From Deltaproteobacteria bacterium HGW-Deltaproteobacteria-8 (GTDB lineage: Bacteria > Desulfobacterota > Desulfovibrionia > Desulfovibrionales > Desulfovibrionaceae), in assembly GCA_002840405.1 (NCBI GenBank), contig PHAR01000001.1, positions 516,320-580,319 of the forward strand: DNA of 64,000 bases, in the 5' to 3' direction. Shown piece after piece: positions 1 to 8,639 of this stretch. The notes below the pieces were generated by a model. The model did no database searches. It saw only the letters and a list, made by a program, of their open reading frames with translations, and had not been told where the DNA came from. A program made the position numbers and the translations under genes. Every line of letters begins with the position of its first letter. The first letter of the stretch is position 1.

Positions 1-21
1 TTCCCCAAAGGACACCACCGG

Positions 22-1311
22 ATGATCCAGTGCGCCCCCCCCGCCGCCAGCCTTGTCCACAACTCCAGCCAGAAGGCCCTGGCCCTGATCCTGACGGCCT
101 TGCTGCTGGCCCTGGCCGCCTGCGGCAAAGGGGATGACAAGGGCTCCAAGGCCAAGCGACCGGTTGCCGTCTCCGTTGCCGAAGCCACGGCCATGAACGT
201 GCCCGTGCTGGTTTTGGCCGTGGGCAATGTCGAGGCTTACGCGAGCGTGGTCATCAAGCCCCAGGTCAGCGGCATCATCGCCAAGCAGCTGGTGCGCGAC
301 GGGCAGGACGTGCAAATAGGCACCCCGCTCTTCCTCATCGACCAGCGCACCTACCAGGCCTCGCTGCAGGAGGCCCAGGCCCGCCTGCAAAAGGACCAGG
401 CCCAGTCCCAAAAGGCCGAGGACGACCTGCGCCGCTTCAAGGAGCTGTTCGACCAGGGCGCCGTGAGCCGCGAGCAGCTGGAGCAGATCCAGGCCAACAC
501 CATCGGGCTGCGGGCCTCCCTGGCCCTTGACCGCGCCCAGGTGGAGCAGGCCCGCCTCCAGCTCGGCTTCGCCAGCATCACCTCGCCCATCGCCGGACGC
601 GCCGGGCATGTGCTGGTGCAGGAAGGCAACCTGGTGGGCAAGTCGAGCGACGACCGCGCCCTGGTGATCATCAACCAGATACAACCCATCTTCGTCTCCT
701 TCTCCGTGCCGGAGCGCCACCTGCCGGAGATTCAGAAGCAGTATGCCCTGGGCCAGCTCCGCGTGGAGGCCCAGACCGCCGAGGGCGTGGTGCTGGACAC
801 GGGCAGGCTCGCCAGCATCGACAACGCCGTGGACAAGACCACCGGCACCATCCGCCTCAAGGCCGTGTTCGACAACAAGGGCAAGAATCTCTGGCCCGGG
901 CAGTTCGTGCGCGCCTTCCTGCGCCTGGCCGAACGCGAGAACGCCGTGGTCATCCCGGCCCAGGCCGTGCAGACCGGCGTGTCCGGCCCCTTCGTCTTCG
1001 TGGTCAAGGCCGACAACACCGTGGAGATGCGCGCCGTCACCGTAAGCCCGGCACCGGACCAGAGCATGGTGGCGGACACGGGCGTGGCCCCGGGCGAGAA
1101 GGTCGTGGTGGACGGCCAGGTCATGCTCGTGCCCGGCTCGGCGGTGGAGATCAAGACCGCCAAGGACGCGCCCAAGGCCAAGGAGGCCGCCCCGGCTGCC
1201 CAGGCCAATGCTTCGGCACCCCATGCCAACGCCCCGGCTGCCGCAGCCCCGCCAACGCAGAAACCACCGGCCCATTTTGCAGGAAACGCCACAAAGAACG
1301 CCGGGAACTAG
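22..1311 (+). CDS. RND efflux periplasmic adaptor (membrane fusion) lipoprotein
   Basis: This is the periplasmic adaptor that bridges an RND pump to an outer-membrane channel. The N-terminus has a hydrophobic signal segment (about residues 18-33) ending in the lipobox LAAC, so Cys34 is probably lipidated. The barrel/lipoyl parts flank a long Gln/Glu/Arg-rich alpha-hairpin (about residues 105-180), as in HlyD/AcrA proteins, and the lipoyl segment contains SPIAGRAG. The last ~50 residues are an Ala/Pro-rich low-complexity tail not needed for the fold. An AAAGGA ribosome site lies just before the ATG. The pump gene follows with a 2-base gap, so the two are surely co-transcribed. No outer-membrane factor gene is in the window. 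The substrate cannot be read from sequence. Confidence 0.93.
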   Translation: MIQCAPPAASLVHNSSQKALALILTALLLALAACGKGDDKGSKAKRPVAVSVAEATAMNVPVLVLAVGNVEAYASVVIKPQVSGIIAKQLVRDGQDVQIGTPLFLIDQRTYQASLQEAQARLQKDQAQSQKAEDDLRRFKELFDQGAVSREQLEQIQANTIGLRASLALDRAQVEQARLQLGFASITSPIAGRAGHVLVQEGNLVGKSSDDRALVIINQIQPIFVSFSVPERHLPEIQKQYALGQLRVEAQTAEGVVLDTGRLASIDNAVDKTTGTIRLKAVFDNKGKNLWPGQFVRAFLRLAERENAVVIPAQAVQTGVSGPFVFVVKADNTVEMRAVTVSPAPDQSMVADTGVAPGEKVVVDGQVMLVPGSAVEIKTAKDAPKAKEAAPAAQANASAPHANAPAAAAPPTQKPPAHFAGNATKNAGN

Positions 1312-1313
1312 CC

Positions 1314-4300
1314 GTGAACCCCGCCCGCATCTTCATCGAGCGCCCGATCATGACCACCCTGGTCATGGCCGCCATCCTCATCTTCGGCGTCATGGCCTAT
1401 TTCAAGCTGCCCGTGAGCGACCTGCCCAACGTGGACTTCCCCACCCTGCAGGTCTCGGCCACCATGCCCGGCGCCAGCCCGGAGACCATGGCAGCAAGCG
1501 TGGCCACGCCACTGGAGAAGGAATTCTCCAACATCTCTGGCATCGACTCCATGACCTCCACCAACACGCTGGGCAACACGCGCATCACGCTCCAGTTCAA
1601 CCTGGAGCGCAACATCGACGCCGCAGCCCAGGATGTGCAGGCGGCCATCGCCTCGGCCCAGCGCTACCTGCCCTCGGAGCTGCCCGCGCCCCCGGTGCTG
1701 CGCAAGGTCAACCCGTCGGACCAGCCCATCCTGTACCTGGCAGTTTCCTCGCCCACCATGCCGCTCTACCAGGTCAACGAGTACGCCGAGACCTTGCTGG
1801 CCCAGCGCATCTCCATGATCAGCGGCGTGGCACAGGTCATGGTCTACGGCCAGCAGAAATACGCCGTGCGCGTGCAGCTCGACCCAAACCAGCTGGCCAG
1901 CCGGGAGATCGGCGTGGACGAGGTGGCCGAGGCCGTGCGCAAGGGCAACTCCAACATCGCCACCGGCACCCTCACCGGCCCCATGCGCGAGTACACGGTG
2001 CAGGCCAGCGGCCAGCTGAACGACGCCAAGGCTTACCGCCCGCTGGTCATCGCCTACCGGGGCGGCGCGCCCGTGCGCCTGTCCGATGTGGGCGACGCCA
2101 TCGACTCCGCCGAGAACAACAAGCGCGCCAACCGCTTCAACAACGAGCCCGCCCTGATCCTGGCCGTGCAGCGCCAGCCCGGAACCAACACCGTGGGCGT
2201 GGTGGACGCCATCAAGCAGGTGCTGCCGAGCTACCTGAAGCAGCTGCCCGCCTCGGTCAAGGTGGTCACCCTCATCGACCGCTCGGAGTCCATCCGCGAG
2301 AGCGTGGACGACGTGAAGTTCACCCTGGTGCTGACCATCTTCCTGGTGGTGCTGGTGATCTTTTTGTTCCTCAGGAACGTCTCGGCCACCTTCATCCCGA
2401 GCCTGGCGCTGCCCATGAGCGTCATCGGCACCTTCGCCTGCATGCTCCATTTCGGGTTCAACCTGGACAACATCTCGCTCATGGCGCTGACCCTGGCCGT
2501 GGGCTTCGTGGTCGACGACGCCATTGTGGTGCTGGAGAACATCGTGCGCCACACCGAGGCGGGCATGCTCCCGCGCGAGGCCGCGCTCAAGGGCTCCAAG
2601 GAGATCGGCTTCACCATCGTGTCCATGACCATCTCGCTGGCCGCCGTGTTCATCCCGGTGCTGTTCATGGGCGGGGTGGTGGGTCGGCTGTTCAATGAGT
2701 TCGCCGTGACCATCATGGCCGCCATCCTCATCTCCGGGTTCGTCTCCCTTTCCCTCACGCCCATGCTGGCCAGCCTGATGCTGAAAAAGGGCGCCCACAC
2801 CCAGCACGGGAAATTCTACATCGTCACCGAGCGCGGCTTCCAGGCACTGCTCCAGCTGTACGACACCACCCTCAAGTGGACCATGCGCCACCGGCGCATC
2901 ACACTCGGCTTCTCGCTGGCGCTTCTGGTCTTCACGGCCTTTCTCTTCGTCATCATCCCCAAGGGCTTCATCCCCAGCGAGGACATCGGCCAGCTCACCG
3001 GCGTCACCGAGGCCGAGCAGGGCATCTCGCTTGAGTACATGCTGGAGCACCAGAACCGCGTGGCCGACATCATCGCCGCGGACCCGAACATCGAGGGCTT
3101 CATGTCCCTTGTCGGCGCTGGCGGGCCGAACCCGGCGGGCAACTCCGGGCGCCTCCTGATCCGCCTGAAGCCGCGCCACGAGCGCAAGATGACGGCGGAC
3201 GAGGCCATGCAGTCCCTGCGCAAGAAGCTCTCCGGCGTGGTGGGCATCAAGACCTTCCTGCAGAACCCGCCCCCCATCAACCTGGGCGCGCGGTTCACCA
3301 AGGCAGATTACCAGTTCACCCTGCAAAGCCCGAACACGGCGGAGCTGTTCCAGCTCTCCCAGGCCCTGGAGGCCCACCTGCGCGAGCTGCCCGAACTCCA
3401 GGACGTGAACAGCGACCTGCAGTTGAAGAACCCGCAGCTCAACCTGACCATCGACCGCGACAAGGCCGCCGCGCTGGGCCTCACGGCCATGCAGATCGAG
3501 GACGCGCTCGGCATCGCCTACGGACCGCGCGAGGTCTCGACCATCTTCGCGCCGAACAACTCGTACAAGGTGCTCGTGGAGCTGGCCCCGCAGTTCCAGC
3601 GCGACGCCATGGCCATCAACATGCTCAACGTGCGCGCGGCCTCGGGCAAGCTGGTGCCCTTCTCCACCCTGGTCCGGCAGGACCTCGGCGTGGGCCCCAT
3701 GGCCGTGAACCACTCCGGCCAGCTGCCCTCGGTGACCATCTCCTTCAACCTGCGGCCCGGCGTTTCCTTGAGCCAGGCCGTGGAAAAGGTGCAGAATGCG
3801 GCCCGCGAGATGCTCCCGGCCGAGTTCAGCACCACCTTCCAGGGCACGGCCCAGGCCTTCCAGTCGTCCTTCAAGGGCCTGTGGGTGCTGCTCATCGTGT
3901 CCATCGTGGTCATCTACATCGTTCTGGGCATCCTGTATGAAAGCTTCATCCACCCCCTGACAATCCTCTCAGGCCTGCCGAGCGCGGGCGCGGGCGCGCT
4001 GCTGACCCTCATGCTCTTCGGGCTGGACCTGAACCTTTACGGCTTCGTCGGCATCATCATGCTCATCGGCATCGTCAAGAAGAACGCCATCATGATGATC
4101 GACTTCGCCCTGGACGCCCAGCGGACCCTGGGCAAGGACGGCGAGACGGCAATCTATGAGGGCGCGCTGGTGCGCTTCCGGCCCATCATGATGACGACCA
4201 TGGCCGCGCTCATGGGCACCCTGCCCATCGCCATGGGCTTCGGCGCCGGGGCCGAGGCGCGCAGGCCGCTGGGCCTGGCCGTGGTGGGCGGGCTCATGGT

Positions 4301-4415
4301 CTCCCAGCTTCTGACGCTGTACTTCACGCCCGTGTACTACGTGTACCTGGACAAGGTGCAGCGGAAGCTCTCGGCCGCGTTCGGACGGGGCAAGAACGGC
4401 CAGACCGATGCCTAG
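1314..4415 (+). CDS. RND multidrug efflux pump permease (AcrB/MexB/MdtB family)
   Basis: This is an inner-membrane proton-driven exporter that pairs with the preceding adaptor. Its length (1033 residues) and layout are typical of HAE1/MdtBC-type RND pumps: a first membrane helix after the start, a periplasmic porter domain, a membrane block near residues 335-535, a second porter domain and a final membrane block (about 860-1020). The segment VGFVVDDAIVVLENI is the conserved fourth-helix motif with the proton-relay Asp pair, and GIVKKNAIMMIDFA is the matching signature in the second half. The start is GTG directly after the adaptor stop; an in-frame ATG 36 bases later (IFIERP-I-M) is possible but would remove the conserved first residues. 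Drug specificity is unknown. Confidence 0.95.
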   Translation: MNPARIFIERPIMTTLVMAAILIFGVMAYFKLPVSDLPNVDFPTLQVSATMPGASPETMAASVATPLEKEFSNISGIDSMTSTNTLGNTRITLQFNLERNIDAAAQDVQAAIASAQRYLPSELPAPPVLRKVNPSDQPILYLAVSSPTMPLYQVNEYAETLLAQRISMISGVAQVMVYGQQKYAVRVQLDPNQLASREIGVDEVAEAVRKGNSNIATGTLTGPMREYTVQASGQLNDAKAYRPLVIAYRGGAPVRLSDVGDAIDSAENNKRANRFNNEPALILAVQRQPGTNTVGVVDAIKQVLPSYLKQLPASVKVVTLIDRSESIRESVDDVKFTLVLTIFLVVLVIFLFLRNVSATFIPSLALPMSVIGTFACMLHFGFNLDNISLMALTLAVGFVVDDAIVVLENIVRHTEAGMLPREAALKGSKEIGFTIVSMTISLAAVFIPVLFMGGVVGRLFNEFAVTIMAAILISGFVSLSLTPMLASLMLKKGAHTQHGKFYIVTERGFQALLQLYDTTLKWTMRHRRITLGFSLALLVFTAFLFVIIPKGFIPSEDIGQLTGVTEAEQGISLEYMLEHQNRVADIIAADPNIEGFMSLVGAGGPNPAGNSGRLLIRLKPRHERKMTADEAMQSLRKKLSGVVGIKTFLQNPPPINLGARFTKADYQFTLQSPNTAELFQLSQALEAHLRELPELQDVNSDLQLKNPQLNLTIDRDKAAALGLTAMQIEDALGIAYGPREVSTIFAPNNSYKVLVELAPQFQRDAMAINMLNVRAASGKLVPFSTLVRQDLGVGPMAVNHSGQLPSVTISFNLRPGVSLSQAVEKVQNAAREMLPAEFSTTFQGTAQAFQSSFKGLWVLLIVSIVVIYIVLGILYESFIHPLTILSGLPSAGAGALLTLMLFGLDLNLYGFVGIIMLIGIVKKNAIMMIDFALDAQRTLGKDGETAIYEGALVRFRPIMMTTMAALMGTLPIAMGFGAGAEARRPLGLAVVGGLMVSQLLTLYFTPVYYVYLDKVQRKLSAAFGRGKNGQTDA

Positions 4416-4517
4416 GCCGCCTCTAGCCGTTCGGGCACGCCCCGCAAGGGTCGGCTGAATGCTTGGGGAAATTAGCCGAGGCGCGACGCACCGGCCCGGG
4501 CTCTTTCAAGACGTCCC

Positions 4518-5153
4518 TCAGACGGGTGTCTTGGTCACCACCCGGAGCGTTCCCACAGAGAGAATCTCCAACACCGCGCCTTGCGCCAACAGCGTCTCGT
4601 AATAGCTCGTCACGCCGGGAAACATGCCGATGTCATGGAAAGCAACAAGCCCCTCCGGGATAAGCCAGGGCGACCAGAGTTCAAAGTCGCGCCGGGAGGC
4701 CTCGGCCGAATGGTCGCCGTCGATGAACAGCAGGCGGATGGGATGGCTCCAGCCCACACAGGCCTCCTCCGATCCGGCCTTGATGGTGTGCACCCAGTCC
4801 TCCACGCCCGCCAGGCGCAGGTTCTTGCGGAACATCTCGTACAGCCCGCAGCCGTTCATCCGGAAAGCGGACTCGTCGCCGCCCCTGTGTTCCGGCGAGC
4901 CAAGGAAATGGTCCACTGCCACGACCTTCTCGCGCCGGGCACGCTTGGAGCCATACGCCAGATAGGACGTCGAACGCCCGGCAAAGCTGCCGATCTCAAG
5001 AATGCACCCCACCCCTGGCCCCTGTTCTGCCAACATGAACAGCGCATAACCTTCTATGGGGTCCAGAAACCCCTCGATGGGTGAGAACATGTCCGAAAGG
5101 ATCCAGTAATCAGCCACAATGCCTATGGACTGCAACATCGGTTTAAGCCACAT
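4518..5153 (-). CDS. Class I SAM-dependent methyltransferase (Methyltransf_24-like)
   Basis: A 211-residue protein with a Rossmann-type methyltransferase core. ILEIGSFAGRST is motif I (SAM-binding glycine loop), VVAVDHF is the acidic end of strand 2, LLFIDGDHS is the strand-4 motif typical of Methyltransf_24 and cephalosporin-hydroxylase-like proteins, and LVAFHDIGMFPGV follows. These enzymes often act on sugars or small metabolites, frequently near surface-polysaccharide genes, but no such genes are adjacent here. A GGGAG ribosome site sits 6 bases before the ATG. The gene converges with the RND pump and stands alone; the substrate is unknown. Confidence 0.8.
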   Translation of the reverse strand: MWLKPMLQSIGIVADYWILSDMFSPIEGFLDPIEGYALFMLAEQGPGVGCILEIGSFAGRSTSYLAYGSKRARREKVVAVDHFLGSPEHRGGDESAFRMNGCGLYEMFRKNLRLAGVEDWVHTIKAGSEEACVGWSHPIRLLFIDGDHSAEASRRDFELWSPWLIPEGLVAFHDIGMFPGVTSYYETLLAQGAVLEILSVGTLRVVTKTPV

Positions 5154-5257
5154 AGCGCGCTCCCGCAGGCATGCCGACGCATGCGGATAGTGACACAGCG
5201 TGAATTATTCACGGCTATAGACAATCTCTTCGGCCATATTCGAAAAGTCTTCACCCC

Positions 5258-5893
5258 TTGCGCCCATTCTCTCAGCCAATGGCGGAACGCTCCAGCCAAT
5301 ACAGCCGGGGCAAACACGGCCATGTAGCTGAGCCGGGGAAGATCGGAGAGGCAGGGCCTGCGATTCCAAACCATTGTTTATCTTACACACTTCCAGCCCA
5401 CACGACTGTACCATCCAGCACAGCCCTGAATGTCAACGGAGAATATACATTTTATGGGACAACAGACTTATACAACAAAACAAATGCATTCACCTCAATT
5501 TCTACAACCGGTGGATCGAAGATATGTTTTGATCTGTCCACTGCCAACTCATACATAAGTATTTTCAATCAAGGCTCAATGACACTCAGAGGTGACGTGT
5601 ATGTACGCACTTCAACTTCAACGTCGTGCTTTGATTACACGAACAAAGTTTCGAACGTAAATTTTGAAAACTTTGAATATGCGAAGCGAGTGTATATGGA
5701 TGTCGGAGGGACTGTAACTTTTAATGGAGGAAGCAACTGGTTTGGCACAATATATTCCTCCGGCAACATCTACCCTGGCGGAGGCGGGTCATATATTGGA
5801 GCGTTCTATAAAAACAATAAATTCAATCCTGATAGCACTTGGTCATACTCACGCTTCGTCGCTTCTGATTACGTGTCAACATACTGGCCCTGA
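5258..5893 (+). pseudogene. Low-GC fragment resembling a pilus-associated beta-helical (DUF7305-like) domain
   Basis: From about 5370 the composition drops sharply: many A/T-ending codons and Asn, Ser, Thr, Tyr and Phe, unlike every neighbour. The readable protein is a repetitive beta-rich stretch (SMTLRGDVYVRT, VGGTVTFNGG, NWFGTIYSSGNIYPGGG) that recalls the C-terminal bactofilin-like/DUF7305 domain of PilX-type pilus proteins. The first ~37 residues are GC-rich, look non-coding, and give no ribosome site, signal peptide or membrane helix. I therefore read this as the 3' remnant of a transferred gene rather than a working one. A hairpin followed by seven Ts lies ~135 bases downstream on the same strand, which suits the end of a former transcript. 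The family assignment is tentative. Confidence 0.4.
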
Positions 5894-6028
5894 TCGGCTG
5901 AATGCGCTTGCTGTCTTTTTGCTCAGCATAATGCACTTCTGGGAAAGCATGATTCACAAGCGTATGGCTGAGAGACGAAACGGGGGGAAGTCCAGGGCGG
6001 GCGCTTGCGGACAAAGAAATGGGGCCTA

Positions 6029-6055
6029 GGCTTACACCTAAGTCCCTATTTTTTT
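6029..6055 (+). terminator. Putative intrinsic terminator
   Basis: GGCTTA, a CACC loop and TAAG(T)CC form a short stem with a one-base bulge, followed by CTA and a run of seven Ts. The stem is weak. It points rightward, downstream of the low-GC fragment; nothing else on this strand would use it. Confidence 0.4.
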
Positions 6056-6164
6056 GGTAGTTTGATCAGGACTTGGACCTGCGGCCAGCGGGATATGAGC
6101 CCGATGCATGGCCGCTGGCAAAGAGAACGGGGGGCCTGGGGCGGAGCCACACGCCGGGGGCTGA

Positions 6165-6452
6165 CTAGCCGTCGATGAAATCCGTGATGAGTTTGACGAG
6201 CTTTTCGTACTGGGCGACGGGATCGCCGGTGGCGACGGACTGCTCCTGGCAGCGCATGAGGTAGCGGCGCATGATCTGGCCCGTTGCCGAGCGCAGGGCC
6301 GAACGCACCGCCCGCACCTGGACCAGAATATCTTCGCACTCCTTGCCCTCGTCGATCATGCGCTGGATGCCGCGCACCTGGCCCTCGATGCGCTTCATGC
6401 GCGCCAGGACATCCTTTTTAAGAGCTTCTTGATCCTTGACCTGCTTGACCAT
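6165..6452 (-). CDS. CsoR/CstR-family sulfur- or metal-responsive repressor
   Basis: A 95-residue all-helical DNA-binding repressor of the CsoR/RcnR/FrmR family (core LARMKRIEGQVRGIQRMI, then QVRAVRSALRSATG). Cys39 and Cys68 are spaced as in Cu(I)-sensing CsoR (Cys36/Cys65) and persulfide-sensing CstR (Cys31/Cys60). The histidine four residues before the second Cys that CsoR needs for copper is Tyr64 here, which favours a thiol/persulfide sensor. This fits its place after a triple rhodanese and a sulfur-type reductase. The start is chosen at an ATG with a perfect AGGAGG five bases upstream. The frame stays open upstream to 6650 and reads as a Cys/His-rich stretch, so a longer form cannot be excluded. 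Its likely operator is at 12154-12168. Confidence 0.85.
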   Translation of the reverse strand: MVKQVKDQEALKKDVLARMKRIEGQVRGIQRMIDEGKECEDILVQVRAVRSALRSATGQIMRRYLMRCQEQSVATGDPVAQYEKLVKLITDFIDG

Positions 6453-6700
6453 GTAGGCCTCCTCCTGGGCTGTGTGCATGTGCTCGCCCGTGGCGCACTC
6501 AGAGTGCGGCTCCGGGACAACGCAAAGGCAGCCTTCCCCGTGCCCGCAGGGGGTAAGCAGTGCGGGCTCACCACCAGCGCCTTGCATGTCACCGAACGCC
6601 GGACTTGGCAAGAGGACCTCCTGTGGAACAGCTGGATTCGGTGCGCGCAAGAGTCACCTGGCACACCGCTGGGACAGGAACAATTGCAATCTGAAACATG

Positions 6701-6738
6701 GCCAGGCCAGGGGCGCACGGGTCCGCCCCCGGCCTGGC
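6701..6738 (-). terminator. Strong hairpin between the rhodanese and repressor genes
   Basis: GCCAGGCC (6701-6708) pairs perfectly with GGCCTGGC (6731-6738). Inside a single mismatch, GGGGCG (6710-6715) pairs with CGCCCC (6724-6729) around an 8-base loop. On the reverse strand this follows the rhodanese stop by 8 bases. No T-run follows, so it may be a Rho-assisted terminator, an attenuator or an mRNA-stabilising end that separates repressor expression from the reductase operon. Confidence 0.5.
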
Positions 6739-6746
6739 GCACTGGC

Positions 6747-7844
6747 TTACTTCTTCTTGTTGTCGATGATCTCGCAGACGCCATCCTTGGAGCACTTGGT
6801 GGTGGCTTCCAGGTAGTACACGTCCTTGACATCCTTACGCATTTCACGCGTCATGTAATAGGCTTCGCCGCTGCGCGAGCCTGTGGAGCACACGAAAACC
6901 GTGGGCTTCTCGAACTTCATGCCCGGCAGCTTCTTCTCCAGCTCGTTCACGCTCATGTTGACCGCACCCTTGAGGTGTCCGGCCTTGTACTCGTCGGCAT
7001 CGCGCACGTCGATAACCGTGATGCTGTCCGGCTTCTCGGCCATGATCTTCTTGAACTGCTCGATGCTGAAGGCGCCTTCCTGGCCGCCGGTCTCAACCTT
7101 GAGGCCGTTGCCTGCCGCGCCATAGGCCTTGGCCCAGGCGGGCTCGCCAGCCTCGAAGACCTTCACGTTGGTGTAGCCCAGGGCCTTGGCCTTGGCGGCG
7201 CTCTTGTGGCTCAGGGGGCACTCGTAGCCACCGCAGAAGAAGACCAGCTCGACGGCCTTGTCGGCGGGCAGCAGGCCCGTCTTCTTCTCAAAGGCGGAGT
7301 CAGGGATGGACACTGCCGAGGGGATGCTGCCCTCAAGGAACTTCACCAGCGGGCGGGAGTCCACCAGCAGGAAGTTCTCGCCCTTGGTAATCATGTCCTT
7401 GACCACTTCCAGACCGATGGCCGGGACATTGCCCTTGGCGACCCACTCCGGGTAGCCGCCGGGGAACACCTTGACGTTCTTGTAGCCAAGCTTCTCGGCC
7501 TTCTTGGCGGAGGAATGGGAGAGCTTGCACGTCGGTCCCTCGCAATAATAGACAAGGGTGGTGTTCTTGTCCTTGGGCAGCAGGTCGACCTTCTTGTCGA
7601 ACTCGCTGTCCGGAATGCTGATGGCGGTGGGGATGTACCCTTGGATGAACTTGCCCTGGTAGGGGCGCGCGTCGATGAGGAGCACGTCCGCCGGGTGCGG
7701 CACCTTGACCAGGGGCTTCACGTAGTCGATGCCGACGAGGTTCTTGTAGAACCAGTCCGGGTTGGCGGCCTGGGCCTGCACCGCAAAGGCCAGGGCCAGG
7801 AGCGCCAGCAGAAATGCCTGGAAGAGTCGCTTGCCGTTACGCAT
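6747..7844 (-). CDS. Exported triple-domain rhodanese (sulfurtransferase)
   Basis: A 365-residue protein with a Sec signal peptide (RLFQAFLLALLALAFAVQAQA), so it acts in the periplasm. Three rhodanese domains follow. Each has the aspartate strand (LLIDARP, LLVDSRP, VIDVRDADEY) and a catalytic cysteine loop: CEGPTC (domain 1), CGGYEC (domain 2) and CSTGSR (domain 3). Only the third loop has the canonical CxxGxR form; the first two carry a second cysteine at the loop end. The family moves sulfane sulfur between thiosulfate or polysulfide and acceptors. Lying directly after the molybdopterin reductase genes, it probably feeds or receives sulfur from that enzyme. The chosen ATG has GGAGAACCC before it; an upstream ATG at 7877 is less likely because it precedes the signal peptide. 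Confidence 0.9.
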   Translation of the reverse strand: MRNGKRLFQAFLLALLALAFAVQAQAANPDWFYKNLVGIDYVKPLVKVPHPADVLLIDARPYQGKFIQGYIPTAISIPDSEFDKKVDLLPKDKNTTLVYYCEGPTCKLSHSSAKKAEKLGYKNVKVFPGGYPEWVAKGNVPAIGLEVVKDMITKGENFLLVDSRPLVKFLEGSIPSAVSIPDSAFEKKTGLLPADKAVELVFFCGGYECPLSHKSAAKAKALGYTNVKVFEAGEPAWAKAYGAAGNGLKVETGGQEGAFSIEQFKKIMAEKPDSITVIDVRDADEYKAGHLKGAVNMSVNELEKKLPGMKFEKPTVFVCSTGSRSGEAYYMTREMRKDVKDVYYLEATTKCSKDGVCEIIDNKKK

Positions 7845-7931
7845 TGGGTTCTCCTTGTTCTCTAGGGTTTGTCGCATCGTCCCGGGCTGGAGGACTCCCC
7901 CGCGCCCGCATAAACCAAACAGGATGGCCCG

Positions 7932-8639
7932 CTACTTCGGGCCAGCATCGCCCTTTTCCAGCGATTCCAGCCACAGGCCGTGGTGGTGGCGGGCGTAGTC
8001 CTCGGGCACGCTGCCCGTGAACATGCTGCGGAAGCCGGGCTTTTCCTCGGGCGAGATGGCGGCCATGTAAATGTGCACGAGCAGACCCGCGAAGACCAGG
8101 CCCACGGCCAGGTAGTGCAGGGTCACGGCCCAGCCGACGAACACGGTTGCCGTGGCCGGAATGAGCTTGTCGGACAGAAGCAGCACCGCGCCCGAGAGCA
8201 CAATGGCCACACCGCCCGCCACCGAGGCCTGGGCAAAGGCCTTCTGGCCCATGTTGTAGTAGCCCTGGGGCGGCAGCTCACCGCCAACACCAACCGTCAT
8301 GCGGCCCATCTTGCGGATAAGCCAGGAGAGGTCGCCCGGGCGGACGCTGAAGATCTCCTTCAGGAAATACTTCGCGCCCTTGGCGTTCACCGCCAGGTAG
8401 GCCAGGAAGCCCAGCACCCAGAGCACGCCCGCCACCTCGTGGATGACGAGCAGCACGGCCCCGCCTGCGCTGCCGCCGCCGAAAAGGGCGCGCAGGGCAT
8501 CGGGCAGCCACGCGCCCAGCGGGTTCAGGCGCTCGTTTTTGATGAGCCCAAGCCCGGTGATGAGCAAAACGAGCCAGGAGGCCGCGTTGAACCAGTGGAT
8601 GAGGATGTCGGATGTGTCGTGGCGCTTGAGGTTACGCAT
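7932..8639 (-). CDS. b-type cytochrome membrane subunit of the sulfur/thiosulfate-type reductase
   Basis: A 235-residue integral membrane protein of the formate dehydrogenase gamma/PhsC b561 type. It starts with RHDTSDILIHWFNAASW, where His lies at the head of the first membrane helix, and has further histidines in later helices (VIHEVAGVLW, LHYLAVGL, LLVHIYMA) suitable for two b haems. It would carry electrons between the quinone pool and the ferredoxin subunit. The start ATG overlaps the end of the ferredoxin gene by 8 bases (ATGCGTAA), so translation is coupled. A longer frame upstream lies within the ferredoxin gene and is rejected. Confidence 0.9.
   Translation of the reverse strand: MRNLKRHDTSDILIHWFNAASWLVLLITGLGLIKNERLNPLGAWLPDALRALFGGGSAGGAVLLVIHEVAGVLWVLGFLAYLAVNAKGAKYFLKEIFSVRPGDLSWLIRKMGRMTVGVGGELPPQGYYNMGQKAFAQASVAGGVAIVLSGAVLLLSDKLIPATATVFVGWAVTLHYLAVGLVFAGLLVHIYMAAISPEEKPGFRSMFTGSVPEDYARHHHGLWLESLEKGDAGPK

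Noticed and set aside
1308-3953. 881-residue reverse-strand open frame opposite the RND pump
   Set aside because: It is a shadow of the GC-rich pump gene: His/Gly/Asp/Glu-rich, low-complexity and without a domain.
4463-4663. 66-residue forward open frame between the RND pump and the methyltransferase
   Set aside because: It runs into the antisense methyltransferase gene, has no ribosome site and its composition is non-coding.
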